A stretch of 64,000 nucleotides of DNA from Candidatus Methylomirabilota bacterium. Its GTDB lineage: Bacteria > Methylomirabilota > Methylomirabilia > Methylomirabilales > Methylomirabilaceae. Made by a program: the position numbers and the translations under genes. A model generated the notes under the pieces. It made no database searches. It was given only the letters and a program-made list of their open reading frames with translations, and was not told the DNA's origin. This document shows, in pieces, positions 33,285-41,518 of this stretch. The stretch's first letter is position 1; every line of letters begins with the position of its first letter. The stretch lies in assembly GCA_016207095.1 (NCBI GenBank), contig JACQQF010000027.1:1-64000 (forward strand). Direction: 5' to 3'.

Positions 33285-35258
33285 CTATGCTGCCAGCCCC
33301 ACCCCCGCCATCATCTCCACCGGGACTTCGAAGACCTCGGTATAGCCTCGCTTCACCGCGGCCAGGTTGTCCTGAACCACCTGCTCACCCCGCCTGCCGA
33401 AATATTTTCGCAGCGATCGCTCTACCGCGGAGAAGACCTGCTCCTCGGAGAGACGCTGCTCCCGGAGAAACGGCGTGCAGCGGAGGAAGATCCCCAACAG
33501 GACAATCCCCTGCATTCGCTGCTCAAGATCGGGAGAGCTGGAGACCTCGCGTGCGATCTTTACGGTGTCCAGGGCAAGGACCCGGATGCGCCGCTCCCGG
33601 CTGATCTTCTTCGCATAGTCAGGGATCCGAGCCCAGACCTCCTCCGGCGTCGTCTTGTCGGTCTGGATAAAGACCATGCCCCCTTCCGCCAAGCCGGCCA
33701 GCGGGTTACCAAGATTAAAGGCATTGATGTCGTTGAGCGGCACGAAATCGACCTGTGTGAGCTCGCAATGGGTACGGATTCGCTCTTTGGCTACGGTCAG
33801 GTAGTATGTGGTGGGCAGTCCCTTTTTCTCCGAGCCGTATTTTGGGTAGGCCTGGACCTTCAAGCCGAAGAGGTCGCCGACGATAGTGGCGATCACCTTG
33901 TTGGTCGTCACCGATCCGAATCCGCCGACCGAATGGCCGCGCATCGAGAAGGCGCCGGCCGGCTGGACGTCCGGATCTTCGGAGGGCAAGAGCGCCAAGC
34001 CGTGCTTGATCCCCAGGACGAAGTAGCGAGGCCCACCAGCGTCGCGCCGCATGTTGTCAAGAACCGCCACGAAGTCCCCGGGGCGGATGTCCCTGCTCCC
34101 GAGGCCGGCAGACCCCGAGTAGATGACCGGGATGCGTTCGATTGCCGGGTACCCGGGGGCGCCCGTCAGCGCATCGGCGAACGCCGCCTTGATCTCGGCG
34201 GTGAGAGGGTTCGACTGGGCGGTGGGATTGTCCATCCGCTCGAGGACCGCCATAGCCCTGAGGTGCTTCGTCGCCTCGACGATCTGCGGGCCAGGAAATG
34301 GGCGAAAGCAGGTCACGTGGAGGGCGCCAGCTCGAACTGCGCGGCGAGCCCGGAGGTAATCGACGGTGGCCATGGCGGTCTCGACCATCCCCCCCATCCC
34401 CACGATGGCATATTCCGCGTCCTCCAGTCGGTATGGCTCGACGACGCCGTAGCGGCGGCCCGTCAGCAGATAGAACCGCTCCACCGTCCGCTCGACGATC
34501 GCCGGAAGACGATCGTAGAAGAACCGCTGGGCGATCTTTCCCTTCATGTAGCTGTCCTGATTCTGGACGACGCCGCTCATGATCGGCTTGGATGGGTTCA
34601 TGAGGTTGCGCAGGCGTGTGGCGGCGTATGGGTCCCCGATGAACTCCTTCATCAGCTCGGGCTCAGGGAGCAGGACGTTCTCGAGTGTGTGGGTCGTGAG
34701 GAAGCCGTCCTGCACAGTCATGAAGGGGGTTTCGCCCTCTTCTGCGGCGCGCCTCGCAATGAGGGCCAGATCGCCGGCATCCTGGGCGTTCTTGGCAAAG
34801 AGGATGCCCCAGCCGGTGTCAGCCACGGCCATCACGTCGTCGTGACCTGCGTGGACGTTCAGGGACTGAGAGGTGAGGGCGCGGGCGCCGATGTGAAAGA
34901 CAGCCGGGAGACGCTTCCCGGCGATGGTGTAGAGGACCTCCTTCATCAGGACCAGCCCCTGACCGGAGGTAAAGTTCGAGACTCGCCCCCCGGCCAGGGC
35001 AAAACCCTCACACGAGGACGCGGAGCTATGCTCTGACTCGGGCTCGATGAAGAAGAGCGGCTCACCCCAGAGGTTGCGTTTGCCATTCGCGACCTCCGTC
35101 TGGTACCCGGTCCCCATGTTGGTGGAGGGTGTGATCGGATAGGCACAGGCCCCCTGGGTGATATGGGAATCGACCCAGACCACGGCGGCCGACCCGTCCG
35201 CCGTGGCCGGAATGCCGGGATAGGGGAATGTCGCTACGTCATGCCCGAGATCCGTCAT
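33285..35258 (-). CDS. Pyruvate:ferredoxin oxidoreductase, fused alpha-gamma subunit
   Basis: 657 aa. The alpha part (1 to about 410) has GACAYPITPSTNMG, SEHSSASSCEGFALAGG, SGQGLVLMKEVLYTIAGKRLPAVFHI and NPLTAEI, typical of 2-oxoacid oxidoreductases. The gamma part (about 430-640) starts FSMRGHSVGGFGSVTTNKVIA and covers the pyruvate/ferredoxin-oxidoreductase gamma domain. Alpha followed by gamma in one chain and delta-beta in the other reproduces a two-chain PFOR. It follows a CBS gene by 45 bp in the operon that starts with a receiver protein. Pyruvate is the likely substrate, but 2-oxoglutarate or another oxoacid cannot be excluded. Confidence 0.92.
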   Translation of the reverse strand: MTDLGHDVATFPYPGIPATADGSAAVVWVDSHITQGACAYPITPSTNMGTGYQTEVANGKRNLWGEPLFFIEPESEHSSASSCEGFALAGGRVSNFTSGQGLVLMKEVLYTIAGKRLPAVFHIGARALTSQSLNVHAGHDDVMAVADTGWGILFAKNAQDAGDLALIARRAAEEGETPFMTVQDGFLTTHTLENVLLPEPELMKEFIGDPYAATRLRNLMNPSKPIMSGVVQNQDSYMKGKIAQRFFYDRLPAIVERTVERFYLLTGRRYGVVEPYRLEDAEYAIVGMGGMVETAMATVDYLRARRAVRAGALHVTCFRPFPGPQIVEATKHLRAMAVLERMDNPTAQSNPLTAEIKAAFADALTGAPGYPAIERIPVIYSGSAGLGSRDIRPGDFVAVLDNMRRDAGGPRYFVLGIKHGLALLPSEDPDVQPAGAFSMRGHSVGGFGSVTTNKVIATIVGDLFGLKVQAYPKYGSEKKGLPTTYYLTVAKERIRTHCELTQVDFVPLNDINAFNLGNPLAGLAEGGMVFIQTDKTTPEEVWARIPDYAKKISRERRIRVLALDTVKIAREVSSSPDLEQRMQGIVLLGIFLRCTPFLREQRLSEEQVFSAVERSLRKYFGRRGEQVVQDNLAAVKRGYTEVFEVPVEMMAGVGLAA

Positions 35259-35303
35259 GTGACCCTCCCCGCGATCGGGCCTTCGAAGGATCGGCGCGGG
35301 TGA

Positions 35304-35738
35304 TCATGCCTGGTCTTCCGCCTCGGGGGCCTGCTCTCCGCGGACTAGTATCTCCAGGAGGTCTGCCTGGGTCACGATCCCGACCAGTTGATTCCCATCC
35401 ACCACGGGAAGACAGCCGATCTTCTCGCTAACCATCACCTTGGCTGCCTCACGGATCGTCGTGGTGGGGGAGGCCGTGATCAGCTTGCGCGACATGACCT
35501 CCAATACCTTCAGCTCGTCCATGAACTCCTGTCTTTCGCTGATTGTCAGCGGCGACTTGGAGGAGGGTGCTGCCTGTCGGAGGTCGCGGTCGGTGACGAT
35601 TCCCACCAGACGTTTGCCATCCACCACCAGCAGGTGCCGTATCCGATGCTGGTCCAGAATTCGGCGGGCCCTGCGAAGGGAGGCCTGCTTGTCCACCGTG
35701 ACCAGATCCCGATTCATGATCTCCGAGAGCTGTGCCAT
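35304..35738 (-). CDS. CBS-pair domain protein
   Basis: 144 aa; IRHLLVVDGKRLVGIVTDRDLRQAAP and IGCLPVVDGNQLVGIVTQADLLEILV are the two CBS motifs. It is 17 bp downstream of the propeller gene and 45 bp upstream of the PFOR alpha-gamma gene, in one operon. GAGGCGAGAA before ATG is a moderate ribosome site. Like the other CBS proteins here it has no enzyme domain. Confidence 0.9.
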   Translation of the reverse strand: MAQLSEIMNRDLVTVDKQASLRRARRILDQHRIRHLLVVDGKRLVGIVTDRDLRQAAPSSKSPLTISERQEFMDELKVLEVMSRKLITASPTTTIREAAKVMVSEKIGCLPVVDGNQLVGIVTQADLLEILVRGEQAPEAEDQA

Positions 35739-35755
35739 TTCTCGCCTCGCCTGCC

Positions 35756-36865
35756 TTACCGCAGTCTGATCCCGCCGGGCCGCTTGCCGACCGGAATCCG
35801 CCCCGCCGGCTCCTGCGTGAGCAGGTTGATCACTGAGATGTCATCCGATCCGGTGTTGGCCACAAACGCATACCGGCCGTCGCCAGAGATCACGATGTCG
35901 TGAGGACGGGTCCCGACGGGGATCATCTTTACCACGGCGCTGGTTCGTGTAGAGATCACCGAGAGATCGTTGGAGCCGATGTTGGTAACATAGATGTAGT
36001 GTCCCGATGGGGTGATGTCGGCATCGCTGGGCTCTTTCCCCACCGGGACTGTCGCCATCACCTGGCGGCTCGCCATCTGGATCACGCTCAGGTTATTCGA
36101 CCCTCGGTTCAGGACGTAGGCGAAGCTCCCGCCGGGGCCGAATACCAGATGGTACGGGTCGTCACCGACGGGAATCCGGCGCATCACCTTATGGGTCCCC
36201 ATCTCGATGACAGTGATATTGTTCGAACCGGCTCCTGAGACCAGCAGGTACTTCCCATCGGTGGAGATCGCGACAGCATACGGCTTGACGCCTGCCGGGA
36301 GCTCCGATGCGACGACATGTAACGACAGGTTCAGCACGGCGACCGTATTAGAGCGCTCACTGGGGACGTAGGCGTGGCCCCCATCCGGGGCGATCTCGAT
36401 CTTGGTGGGGAGCTCCCCCACCGGGATCAGCGCGACCCGTCTCCCGGTGGCGACCTCGATGACGGTGACTCGGCTCTCGAGGCTATTGGTCACGTAGGCA
36501 TAGGTCCCGCCATATCCGAATAGGGCTTGCCCCCCTGGACCCGTGGCGTCAGGCACGACAGCGACGACGGTGTGCGCCGGAAGAGCCAGGATCCAGACCT
36601 CCTTGGAGCGAGCGCAGGTCACGAGTGCGTAGCTCCTATCGGGGCTGATTGCAACGTGCTGCGGCCCGGCGCCCACCGGGATGGTGGCCGTCACCTTCAT
36701 CGATCCGACATCGATGACCGAGACCGTATCCGAGCCTTCGTTCGCAACATAGACCGTCTGGGACCCGCGGGCACCTGGCTGATACGAGAGAACGCTCGAA
36801 AGGGAGAAAAGCAACCAGGCTACCGCCGGAAGACCGATGCTGACCGCGCGTCGAATCCTGGTCAC
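35756..36865 (-). CDS. Secreted YVTN/YncE-like beta-propeller
   Basis: 369 aa. A signal sequence (IGLPAVAWLLFSLSSVLSY) is followed by seven or eight blades of about 42 residues with repeated YVANEGSDTVSVIDVGS, VTNSLESRVTVIEVATG, VLNRGSNNLSVIQMAS and NIGSNDLSVISTRT units. Export to the periplasm is likely. No catalytic motif can be seen; such propellers bind proteins or nucleic acid. Start GTG overlaps the receiver gene stop by 4 bp, so the two are translationally coupled. A decayed relative is at 29.0-29.3 kb. Its role in a PFOR operon is unclear. Confidence 0.85.
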   Translation of the reverse strand: MTRIRRAVSIGLPAVAWLLFSLSSVLSYQPGARGSQTVYVANEGSDTVSVIDVGSMKVTATIPVGAGPQHVAISPDRSYALVTCARSKEVWILALPAHTVVAVVPDATGPGGQALFGYGGTYAYVTNSLESRVTVIEVATGRRVALIPVGELPTKIEIAPDGGHAYVPSERSNTVAVLNLSLHVVASELPAGVKPYAVAISTDGKYLLVSGAGSNNITVIEMGTHKVMRRIPVGDDPYHLVFGPGGSFAYVLNRGSNNLSVIQMASRQVMATVPVGKEPSDADITPSGHYIYVTNIGSNDLSVISTRTSAVVKMIPVGTRPHDIVISGDGRYAFVANTGSDDISVINLLTQEPAGRIPVGKRPGGIRLR

Positions 36866-37305
36866 GTCACTGATCCTTTCTCCGCCCCCGATCCGGTTTT
36901 CGGAGCGCCTTCATCGATCCCCGATGCGAGTCGTTTGCCTGGCGCAAGGGCGGTCCGCACAACCTGGTCGAGTTCCTCTAAATCAAACGGCTTGAGGAGG
37001 TAATAGAACACACCGTGCTGAAGGACCTGGCGACCCGTTTCGATCGAATGATCGCCGGACAGGACAATCACGGGCAGCCGAGGCCGGATCTTTCGAAGGA
37101 TCTCAACGGTCTTTGTCCCGGACGGCTCCTGGAGTGACAGGTCCACAATAACCAATCTAATGTTGTCCTCGGCGACGGCCAGCAGAACATCGCTACCCCG
37201 CTCAACGGCGGCGGCCCGATACCCCTGAGCCGATAGCCAATCAATAATCTGCTGCTTGGTTGATGGCTCTGGTGTCGCGATCAGGATTATCCGATGATCC
37301 TTCAT
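36862..37305 (-). CDS. Stand-alone response-regulator receiver with degenerate acidic pocket
   Basis: 147 aa single REC domain. The phosphoacceptor Asp is in LVIVDLSLQEPSG, the Thr/Ser is in VIVLSGDHS and the conserved Lys in LLKPFDLEE. The N-terminal acidic pair usually seen as DD is replaced by ATPEPS, so magnesium binding may be weakened. There is no output domain. I chose MKDHRIILIA because the tracked start at 37371 lies upstream of the sigma54 core. It is the first gene of the propeller-CBS-PFOR operon. The ribosome site is weak (GACTGACTGGG). Confidence 0.82.
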   Translation of the reverse strand: MKDHRIILIATPEPSTKQQIIDWLSAQGYRAAAVERGSDVLLAVAEDNIRLVIVDLSLQEPSGTKTVEILRKIRPRLPVIVLSGDHSIETGRQVLQHGVFYYLLKPFDLEELDQVVRTALAPGKRLASGIDEGAPKTGSGAEKGSVT

Positions 37306-37338
37306 CCCAGTCAGTCCCAGTCTCCTCCGTGTCTTGGG

Positions 37339-37354
37339 AGCAATAGGGATGCCA
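37339..37354 (-). promoter_or_regulatory. Sigma54 promoter for the receiver/PFOR operon
   Basis: Minus-strand TGGCATCCCTATTGCT, with perfect TGGCA and TTGC boxes and GG/GC spacing of 10 nt. Transcription would begin near 37328, about 23 nt before the receiver ATG. Confidence 0.8.
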
Positions 37355-37471
37355 ACACTCGAGGAAGCCACCCGACCCGGAATTCAGGCTCTAACTCTTT
37401 GAATCCATTAGCGTCTGCTGAGAACCCGATGCCTGCCAGTCGCCAGATAGCTCGGCGCCTCTCTTCGGGGT

Positions 37472-37488
37472 TGGGAAGAGCTGCCCCA
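37472..37488. promoter_or_regulatory. Upstream activator palindrome, proximal, PFOR operon
   Basis: TGGGAAG-AGC-TGCCCCA; its near edge is 118 bp upstream of the sigma54 core. The right arm is a perfect TGCCCCA. Confidence 0.65.
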
Positions 37489-37539
37489 CTTTGGAGAGAG
37501 GGAATGTGATAACCGATTGAAAACTAAAGAAAGGGATTT

Positions 37540-37557
37540 TGGGACAGCCATGCCCCA
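37540..37557. promoter_or_regulatory. Upstream activator palindrome, distal, PFOR operon
   Basis: TGGGACA-GCCA-TGCCCCA, 13 of 14 arm positions. It starts 68 bp from the proximal site. Between 37558 and 37826 I see no gene. Confidence 0.7.
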
Positions 37558-37826
37558 CGAAGAGACCGGATGTCCCGCAGAGGGAAGCGTACTCGGCACC
37601 CTGTAATCGTGTTTTATAGTCCTCTAGTGATCGAGCAGTTCGTACAACAACAGCCGATTCGCAGACCTGCGCGTCCCTATATCGCTGGGCCGATGATGTT
37701 GAAACGGAAGCAGTGTCCTGGGTGATACAGTAGGGTCAGAAGATCCCCTGGCGCCAGTCTATACGGGGGGGAGAAGGGTGAGGTGAGTAGGTGGAGGGTT
37801 TCAGGCGCGTGTGTGGATAATCCGGG

Positions 37827-37925
37827 CTAGTGCCGTTCCAACTATTTGGGTAACAGAACATCTCTTGGCGATTAGCCGAAACGAGTTAGAACGGCATTAG
37901 CCGAAACGAGTTGGAACGGCACTAG
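37827..37925. repeat. MITE-like element (copy C) with internal tandem duplication
   Basis: 99 bp unit from CTAGTGCCGTTCCAACT to AGTTGGAACGGCACTAG. A 25 bp block (ATTAGCCGAAACGAGTTrGAACGGC) is repeated in tandem at 37871-37895 and 37896-37920, giving two right ends. The right CTAG supplies the TAG stop of the sigma54 activator gene, as in copy B. No ORF inside. Confidence 0.75.
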
Positions 37926-39304
37926 GAAGCCCTAATGCCGTACTTCTTTAGAAGGCGATGGATCGTCTTGCGGTCCACGCCGGCAGACTTTGCAGCCTGC
38001 GAGATATTCCCGTCGTGACGCTTCAGGAGCTGAACCAGGTACTCTCGCTCAAAAGAGGCCGCCCACTCCTCTTTCGCCCGCTTCAGCGGCAGATCCCTGG
38101 GCGAGATAGGTGAGACAGTCCCCATCCTTGTGTGGATATGCTCCGGCAGGTCTTCCGGGCGCAATAACTCATGCTCGGTCAGCACAACCGCCCGCTCGAT
38201 GACATTCTGCAGCTCACGGACATTTCCGGGCCAGTGGTACTCCCCGAGCAACTGCATCGCCTCCGGAACGATCCCCTTGACCTCCTTCCCACTGCTGGCC
38301 ACGTACTTCTCGATGTAGTGGTGAGCGATCAATGGGATATCCCCCTTGCGGTCGCGCAAGGGCGGGAGCGGGATGGAGATCACATTCAGCCGATAGTAGA
38401 GGTCCTCCCGAAACTCGCCCTTTGCGACTGCTTGCGCCAGGTCGCGGTTCGTGGCGGAGATGACCCGCACGTCCACCTCGATGGTCCGGTTCGACCCGAC
38501 CCGCCGCACCTCCCGTTCCTGGAGGACGCGAAGGAGCTTGGCCTGAAGATTCATGCCGACATCGCCTACCTCGTCCAGGAAGATGGTCCCGCCGCTCGCG
38601 AATTCGAACAGGCCAGGGCGCGTAGCCTGCGCTCCTGTGAAGGCACCTTTCTCATGACCAAATAGCTCGCTCTCAAGTAGATTTTCGGGAAGAGAGGCGC
38701 AATCGACCGGGATAAAGGGCTTCGATGCCCTGCGGCTGTTGACGTGGAGGCTCCGCGCGATCAGCTCCTTTCCGGTCCCGGTCTCGCCAACGATCAGAAT
38801 GTTGGCCTCACTCTTGGCGACCTTCTTGATCGTCTCGAAGACCTGAAGCATCGGCAAACTCCTGCCGATGATCTTATCGAACCGGTAGGTTTCGGTGAGC
38901 TGCTCCAGGAGTCGTCGGTTCTCTTCCCGAAGCCGACGTTGCTCCAGCGCCCGTTCAATGCAGACCCTGAGCTGGTCGCCAGAGAATGGCTTGGGCAGGT
39001 AATCGAACGCGCCCTCCTTCACGGCCTCCACAGCGGTCTCGATGGTGGCGAACGCGGTAATCAGGATGACCGTGGCCGAGGGATCAATGGCGCGGATAGC
39101 CCGCAAGACCCCCAGCCCGTCGAGGCCCGGCATCCGTAGGTCGGTGAGCACCAAGTCGGGCCTCTCTCGCTCGAACATCGTGGGGGCCTTGGTGCTGTCA
39201 GCCTCCGTCACCACCAGGTAGCCAAGGTGTGACAGCAATCGAGCGCAGCTCTCCAACATGTCCAGTTCATCATCGATCACGAGGACCCGGGCCGACTTTG
39301 GCAT
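37922..39304 (-). CDS. Sigma54-dependent response regulator (NtrC/AtoC type)
   Basis: 460 aa enhancer-binding protein. REC domain ([12 protein letters not shown], phospho-Asp in [17 protein letters not shown]), central AAA+ domain with Walker [12 protein letters not shown], the sigma54-contacting GAFTGA in [10 protein letters not shown], Walker [10 protein letters not shown] and an arginine-finger region, then a Fis-type helix-turn-helix ([25 protein letters not shown]). It is 19 bp downstream of a histidine kinase, so they form a two-component pair. Its stop codon lies in a repeat element. It is the obvious candidate to bind the paired palindromes found upstream of four operons in this window. 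Confidence 0.95.
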   Translation of the reverse strand: MPKSARVLVIDDELDMLESCARLLSHLGYLVVTEADSTKAPTMFERERPDLVLTDLRMPGLDGLGVLRAIRAIDPSATVILITAFATIETAVEAVKEGAFDYLPKPFSGDQLRVCIERALEQRRLREENRRLLEQLTETYRFDKIIGRSLPMLQVFETIKKVAKSEANILIVGETGTGKELIARSLHVNSRRASKPFIPVDCASLPENLLESELFGHEKGAFTGAQATRPGLFEFASGGTIFLDEVGDVGMNLQAKLLRVLQEREVRRVGSNRTIEVDVRVISATNRDLAQAVAKGEFREDLYYRLNVISIPLPPLRDRKGDIPLIAHHYIEKYVASSGKEVKGIVPEAMQLLGEYHWPGNVRELQNVIERAVVLTEHELLRPEDLPEHIHTRMGTVSPISPRDLPLKRAKEEWAASFEREYLVQLLKRHDGNISQAAKSAGVDRKTIHRLLKKYGIRAS

Positions 39305-39323
39305 CGCGTGATCTCTCCAGTCG

Positions 39324-41045
39324 CTACCGATCGGCTACCGGCAAGCCGATCGTAAACGTGGTGCCCTTTCCCACTTCGCTCTCGACCTCCAGGGTCCCCC
39401 CATGCTCCTTGATGATCCCATAGCTGATCGATAGGCCAAGCCCGGTCCCGCCCGCCTTGGTGGTGAAAAACGGATCGAAGATCCGCTCTGCCAGCTCAGC
39501 CGGGATCCCCTTCCCGGTGTCGGCAATCACGATCTGGACGCGGGCGCCGTCCGGGCTCATCCGGCTCTCCACGCGGAGCCGATCGCCAACCGTCATCGCG
39601 TCCCTGGCATTGGTGATCAGATTCAGCAGGACTTGCTCCAGATGGTTTGGGCTCCCCATCACCTTCGGCAGATCGGAGGCGAGACACCGCTCCAGGGCAA
39701 TCTGCTCCCTTAGGAGCTGCTTCTCGATCAGCAGGAGCGTCTCCTCGACGACCTGGTTTGCGTCCACCGGCACCAGACGCCAGGTGGTCTGGCGAGAGAA
39801 GGACAGCAGCCCTTGAGCAATCCGAGCCGCCCGATGGGCATGTTTATCGATCACCTTCAGGTCATCGAGAAGCTGCTTGGGGATGTCCTTGCCTTCAGCT
39901 TCCATCAAGGCCACCTCGACTCGCGAGGTGATGATCCCGAGCGGGTTGTTGATCTCATGGGCGAGGCCGGCCGAAAGGGTTCCCAGGGCGGTCAGTTTCT
40001 CGGCCTGGCGCATCTGCCGCTCCAAGGCGACCCGGCTCGTCACATCCTCGATGACCAGCACCGCCCCCCGGAGGGTCCCGTTCGCGTCCCGCAAGGAGTA
40101 GCCGTCAATATTAACAGTGATCTTTCCCTCCTTCTGGGTGTGATGCTCCAACTCGCGCAAGTGCATCGCGTTCGATTCCCCAAGGAGCAGCCCGCGCAGG
40201 GTCTCCGTCACCCCTTCTTGCTCAAGCGCGGGCAACACCTCCGTTAGTTGGCGTCCGATAGCCTCTGCCGATCTGATACCATTCCGGCTCTCTACGACCC
40301 GATTCCACGCGCTGACACGCCCCTGGCGGTCCACGGCGATGATCCCGTTGGTGATGCTCGACATGATGTTCTCCAGGTGCTCCTGGAGATCGCGCTGCTG
40401 CGCGTACGCCTCCTCCAAACGGGCCGACTTTTCCCTCATCTCACGATTGACCGCCTCCAGCTCGCGCCGCCTCCGCCATTCTCGCTCCGACAGGACACCC
40501 AGTGAGACAACCACCAGGGCCATGAACCCGAGGCGCAAGGAAACGACGCTGGCAGACGTGGGCTGCCACGTCGGCCAAACAATGATCACGTAGAGGATGC
40601 AGAGGGACAGCAGCACTCCGATGCCGCGCCTGATGCCATAATAGAAGGCCTGTATGGCAGCGATGAGGTAGAGGGCTGGGATAAATGGACTTTCGACCCC
40701 CCCCGTGACCCGAATCAGCGCGAAGGCAAATGCGAGATCTATCGCCAGCACCAAGGGGCTAAACCGCAATACCCTGCCTTGCCACCGAGCAATCAAGCAG
40801 TACAAGAGAAGGCTGTAGGCAGAAAAAGCATGCAGCAAGAGGGCGATGATTCTTCGGTCCGCCGCAACGAGAGGGAGGAAAAAGAGCCAGCCATAACACC
40901 CGAGGATGACTGCAGCCCGAAGGGCGACGAAGTCGTAGATCGGGGAGGGCTGGTTCCCTCTCATCACAACCGCAAGAATCCCGTCGGTCATCTTCGTTAC
41001 AGCTTTTCTCAACTGGACAAGACGCTCCTGGAGATAACGTGACAT
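39324..41045 (-). CDS. Membrane sensor histidine kinase with PAS domain
   Basis: About 573 aa. Around six hydrophobic helices lie in the first 190 residues, with little periplasmic loop, so the sensing signal may be in the membrane or cytosol. Next is a coiled segment (EWRRRRELEAVNREMREKSARLEEAYAQQ), a PAS domain (IMSSITNGIIAVDRQGRVSAWNR), HisKA with LSAGLAHEINNPLGII (phospho-His), and HATPase with NLITNARDAM, IADTGKGIP and GGTGLGLSISYGIIKEHGG. Start is uncertain: the ATG giving MSRYLQERL has GGTGAAG before it; the tracked ORF adds 20 codons. It transmits to the sigma54 activator encoded directly downstream. Confidence 0.92.
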   Translation of the reverse strand: MSRYLQERLVQLRKAVTKMTDGILAVVMRGNQPSPIYDFVALRAAVILGCYGWLFFLPLVAADRRIIALLLHAFSAYSLLLYCLIARWQGRVLRFSPLVLAIDLAFAFALIRVTGGVESPFIPALYLIAAIQAFYYGIRRGIGVLLSLCILYVIIVWPTWQPTSASVVSLRLGFMALVVVSLGVLSEREWRRRRELEAVNREMREKSARLEEAYAQQRDLQEHLENIMSSITNGIIAVDRQGRVSAWNRVVESRNGIRSAEAIGRQLTEVLPALEQEGVTETLRGLLLGESNAMHLRELEHHTQKEGKITVNIDGYSLRDANGTLRGAVLVIEDVTSRVALERQMRQAEKLTALGTLSAGLAHEINNPLGIITSRVEVALMEAEGKDIPKQLLDDLKVIDKHAHRAARIAQGLLSFSRQTTWRLVPVDANQVVEETLLLIEKQLLREQIALERCLASDLPKVMGSPNHLEQVLLNLITNARDAMTVGDRLRVESRMSPDGARVQIVIADTGKGIPAELAERIFDPFFTTKAGGTGLGLSISYGIIKEHGGTLEVESEVGKGTTFTIGLPVADR

Positions 41046-41238
41046 CTTCACCAACCCGTTTTCACAATCGGCGCTATCAAGCATGGGCACTGTCGGTGTG
41101 ACCAAAGGTCTGGCCTAGGCTGCAAGAGCTCCAACGGTCTCAAAAGATTACCTAGGACGGTTGGACGCATAACGGCGAATGATGCCAACCCCATCGTCAA
41201 GACGTGACATGTTTCCGTGAACGGATACAGATAAAGAT

Positions 41239-41333
41239 TGGCGGAGGCGTGTGGGGGTCGAACCCACCAACCCGTTATTAGCGGGTTCGCTGGTTTTGAA
41301 GACCAGGAGGGCCACCGGGCCCATTCCGCCTCC
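41239..41333 (-). tRNA. selC: tRNA-Sec (anticodon UCA), CCA encoded
   Basis: 95 nt on the minus strand, starting GGAGGCG and ending CGCCTCCGCCA. The anticodon arm reads CTGGT-CTTCAAA-ACCAG with TCA as anticodon. There is a long variable arm (GAACCCGCTAATAACGGGTT), an extended D arm and a T loop with GGTTCGACCCC. The length and long extra arm fit selenocysteine tRNA rather than a suppressor. It implies that the genome makes selenoproteins. A TGGACA-N18-TATTCT promoter-like pair lies upstream. No selA, selB or selD is in this window. Confidence 0.95.
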
Positions 41334-41399
41334 GAACCCTCTCAGAATAGCGAAGAGAACAAGATGCTGTCCAGCTATTTCCGGCGGCTAGAAGCGGCG

Positions 41400-41428
41400 T
41401 TGTCATCTGGCTTGGTTTTTGATACGAT
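41400..41428 (+). promoter_or_regulatory. Probable sigma70 promoter for the cupin gene
   Basis: TTGTCA, 17 nt spacer, TACGAT. The leader to the ATG would be about 85 nt. Box quality is moderate. Confidence 0.45.
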
Positions 41429-41518
41429 CCGCATGTAGGGGCATTTATTCGTCGAGATCGCAAGGGCACTATGGTCAAGAGAAGCAGTACACCTTAACTC
41501 CACCTGCAGGAGGGAGCC

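Noticed and set aside
33276-35036. Plus-strand 586 aa ORF opposite PFOR alpha-gamma
   Set aside because: Shadow; the minus-strand gene is clearly the conserved one.
41406-41422. TGGCTTGGTTTTTGA before the cupin gene as a sigma54 promoter
   Set aside because: The -12 GC is GA and no activator palindromes are present; a sigma70 reading fits better.
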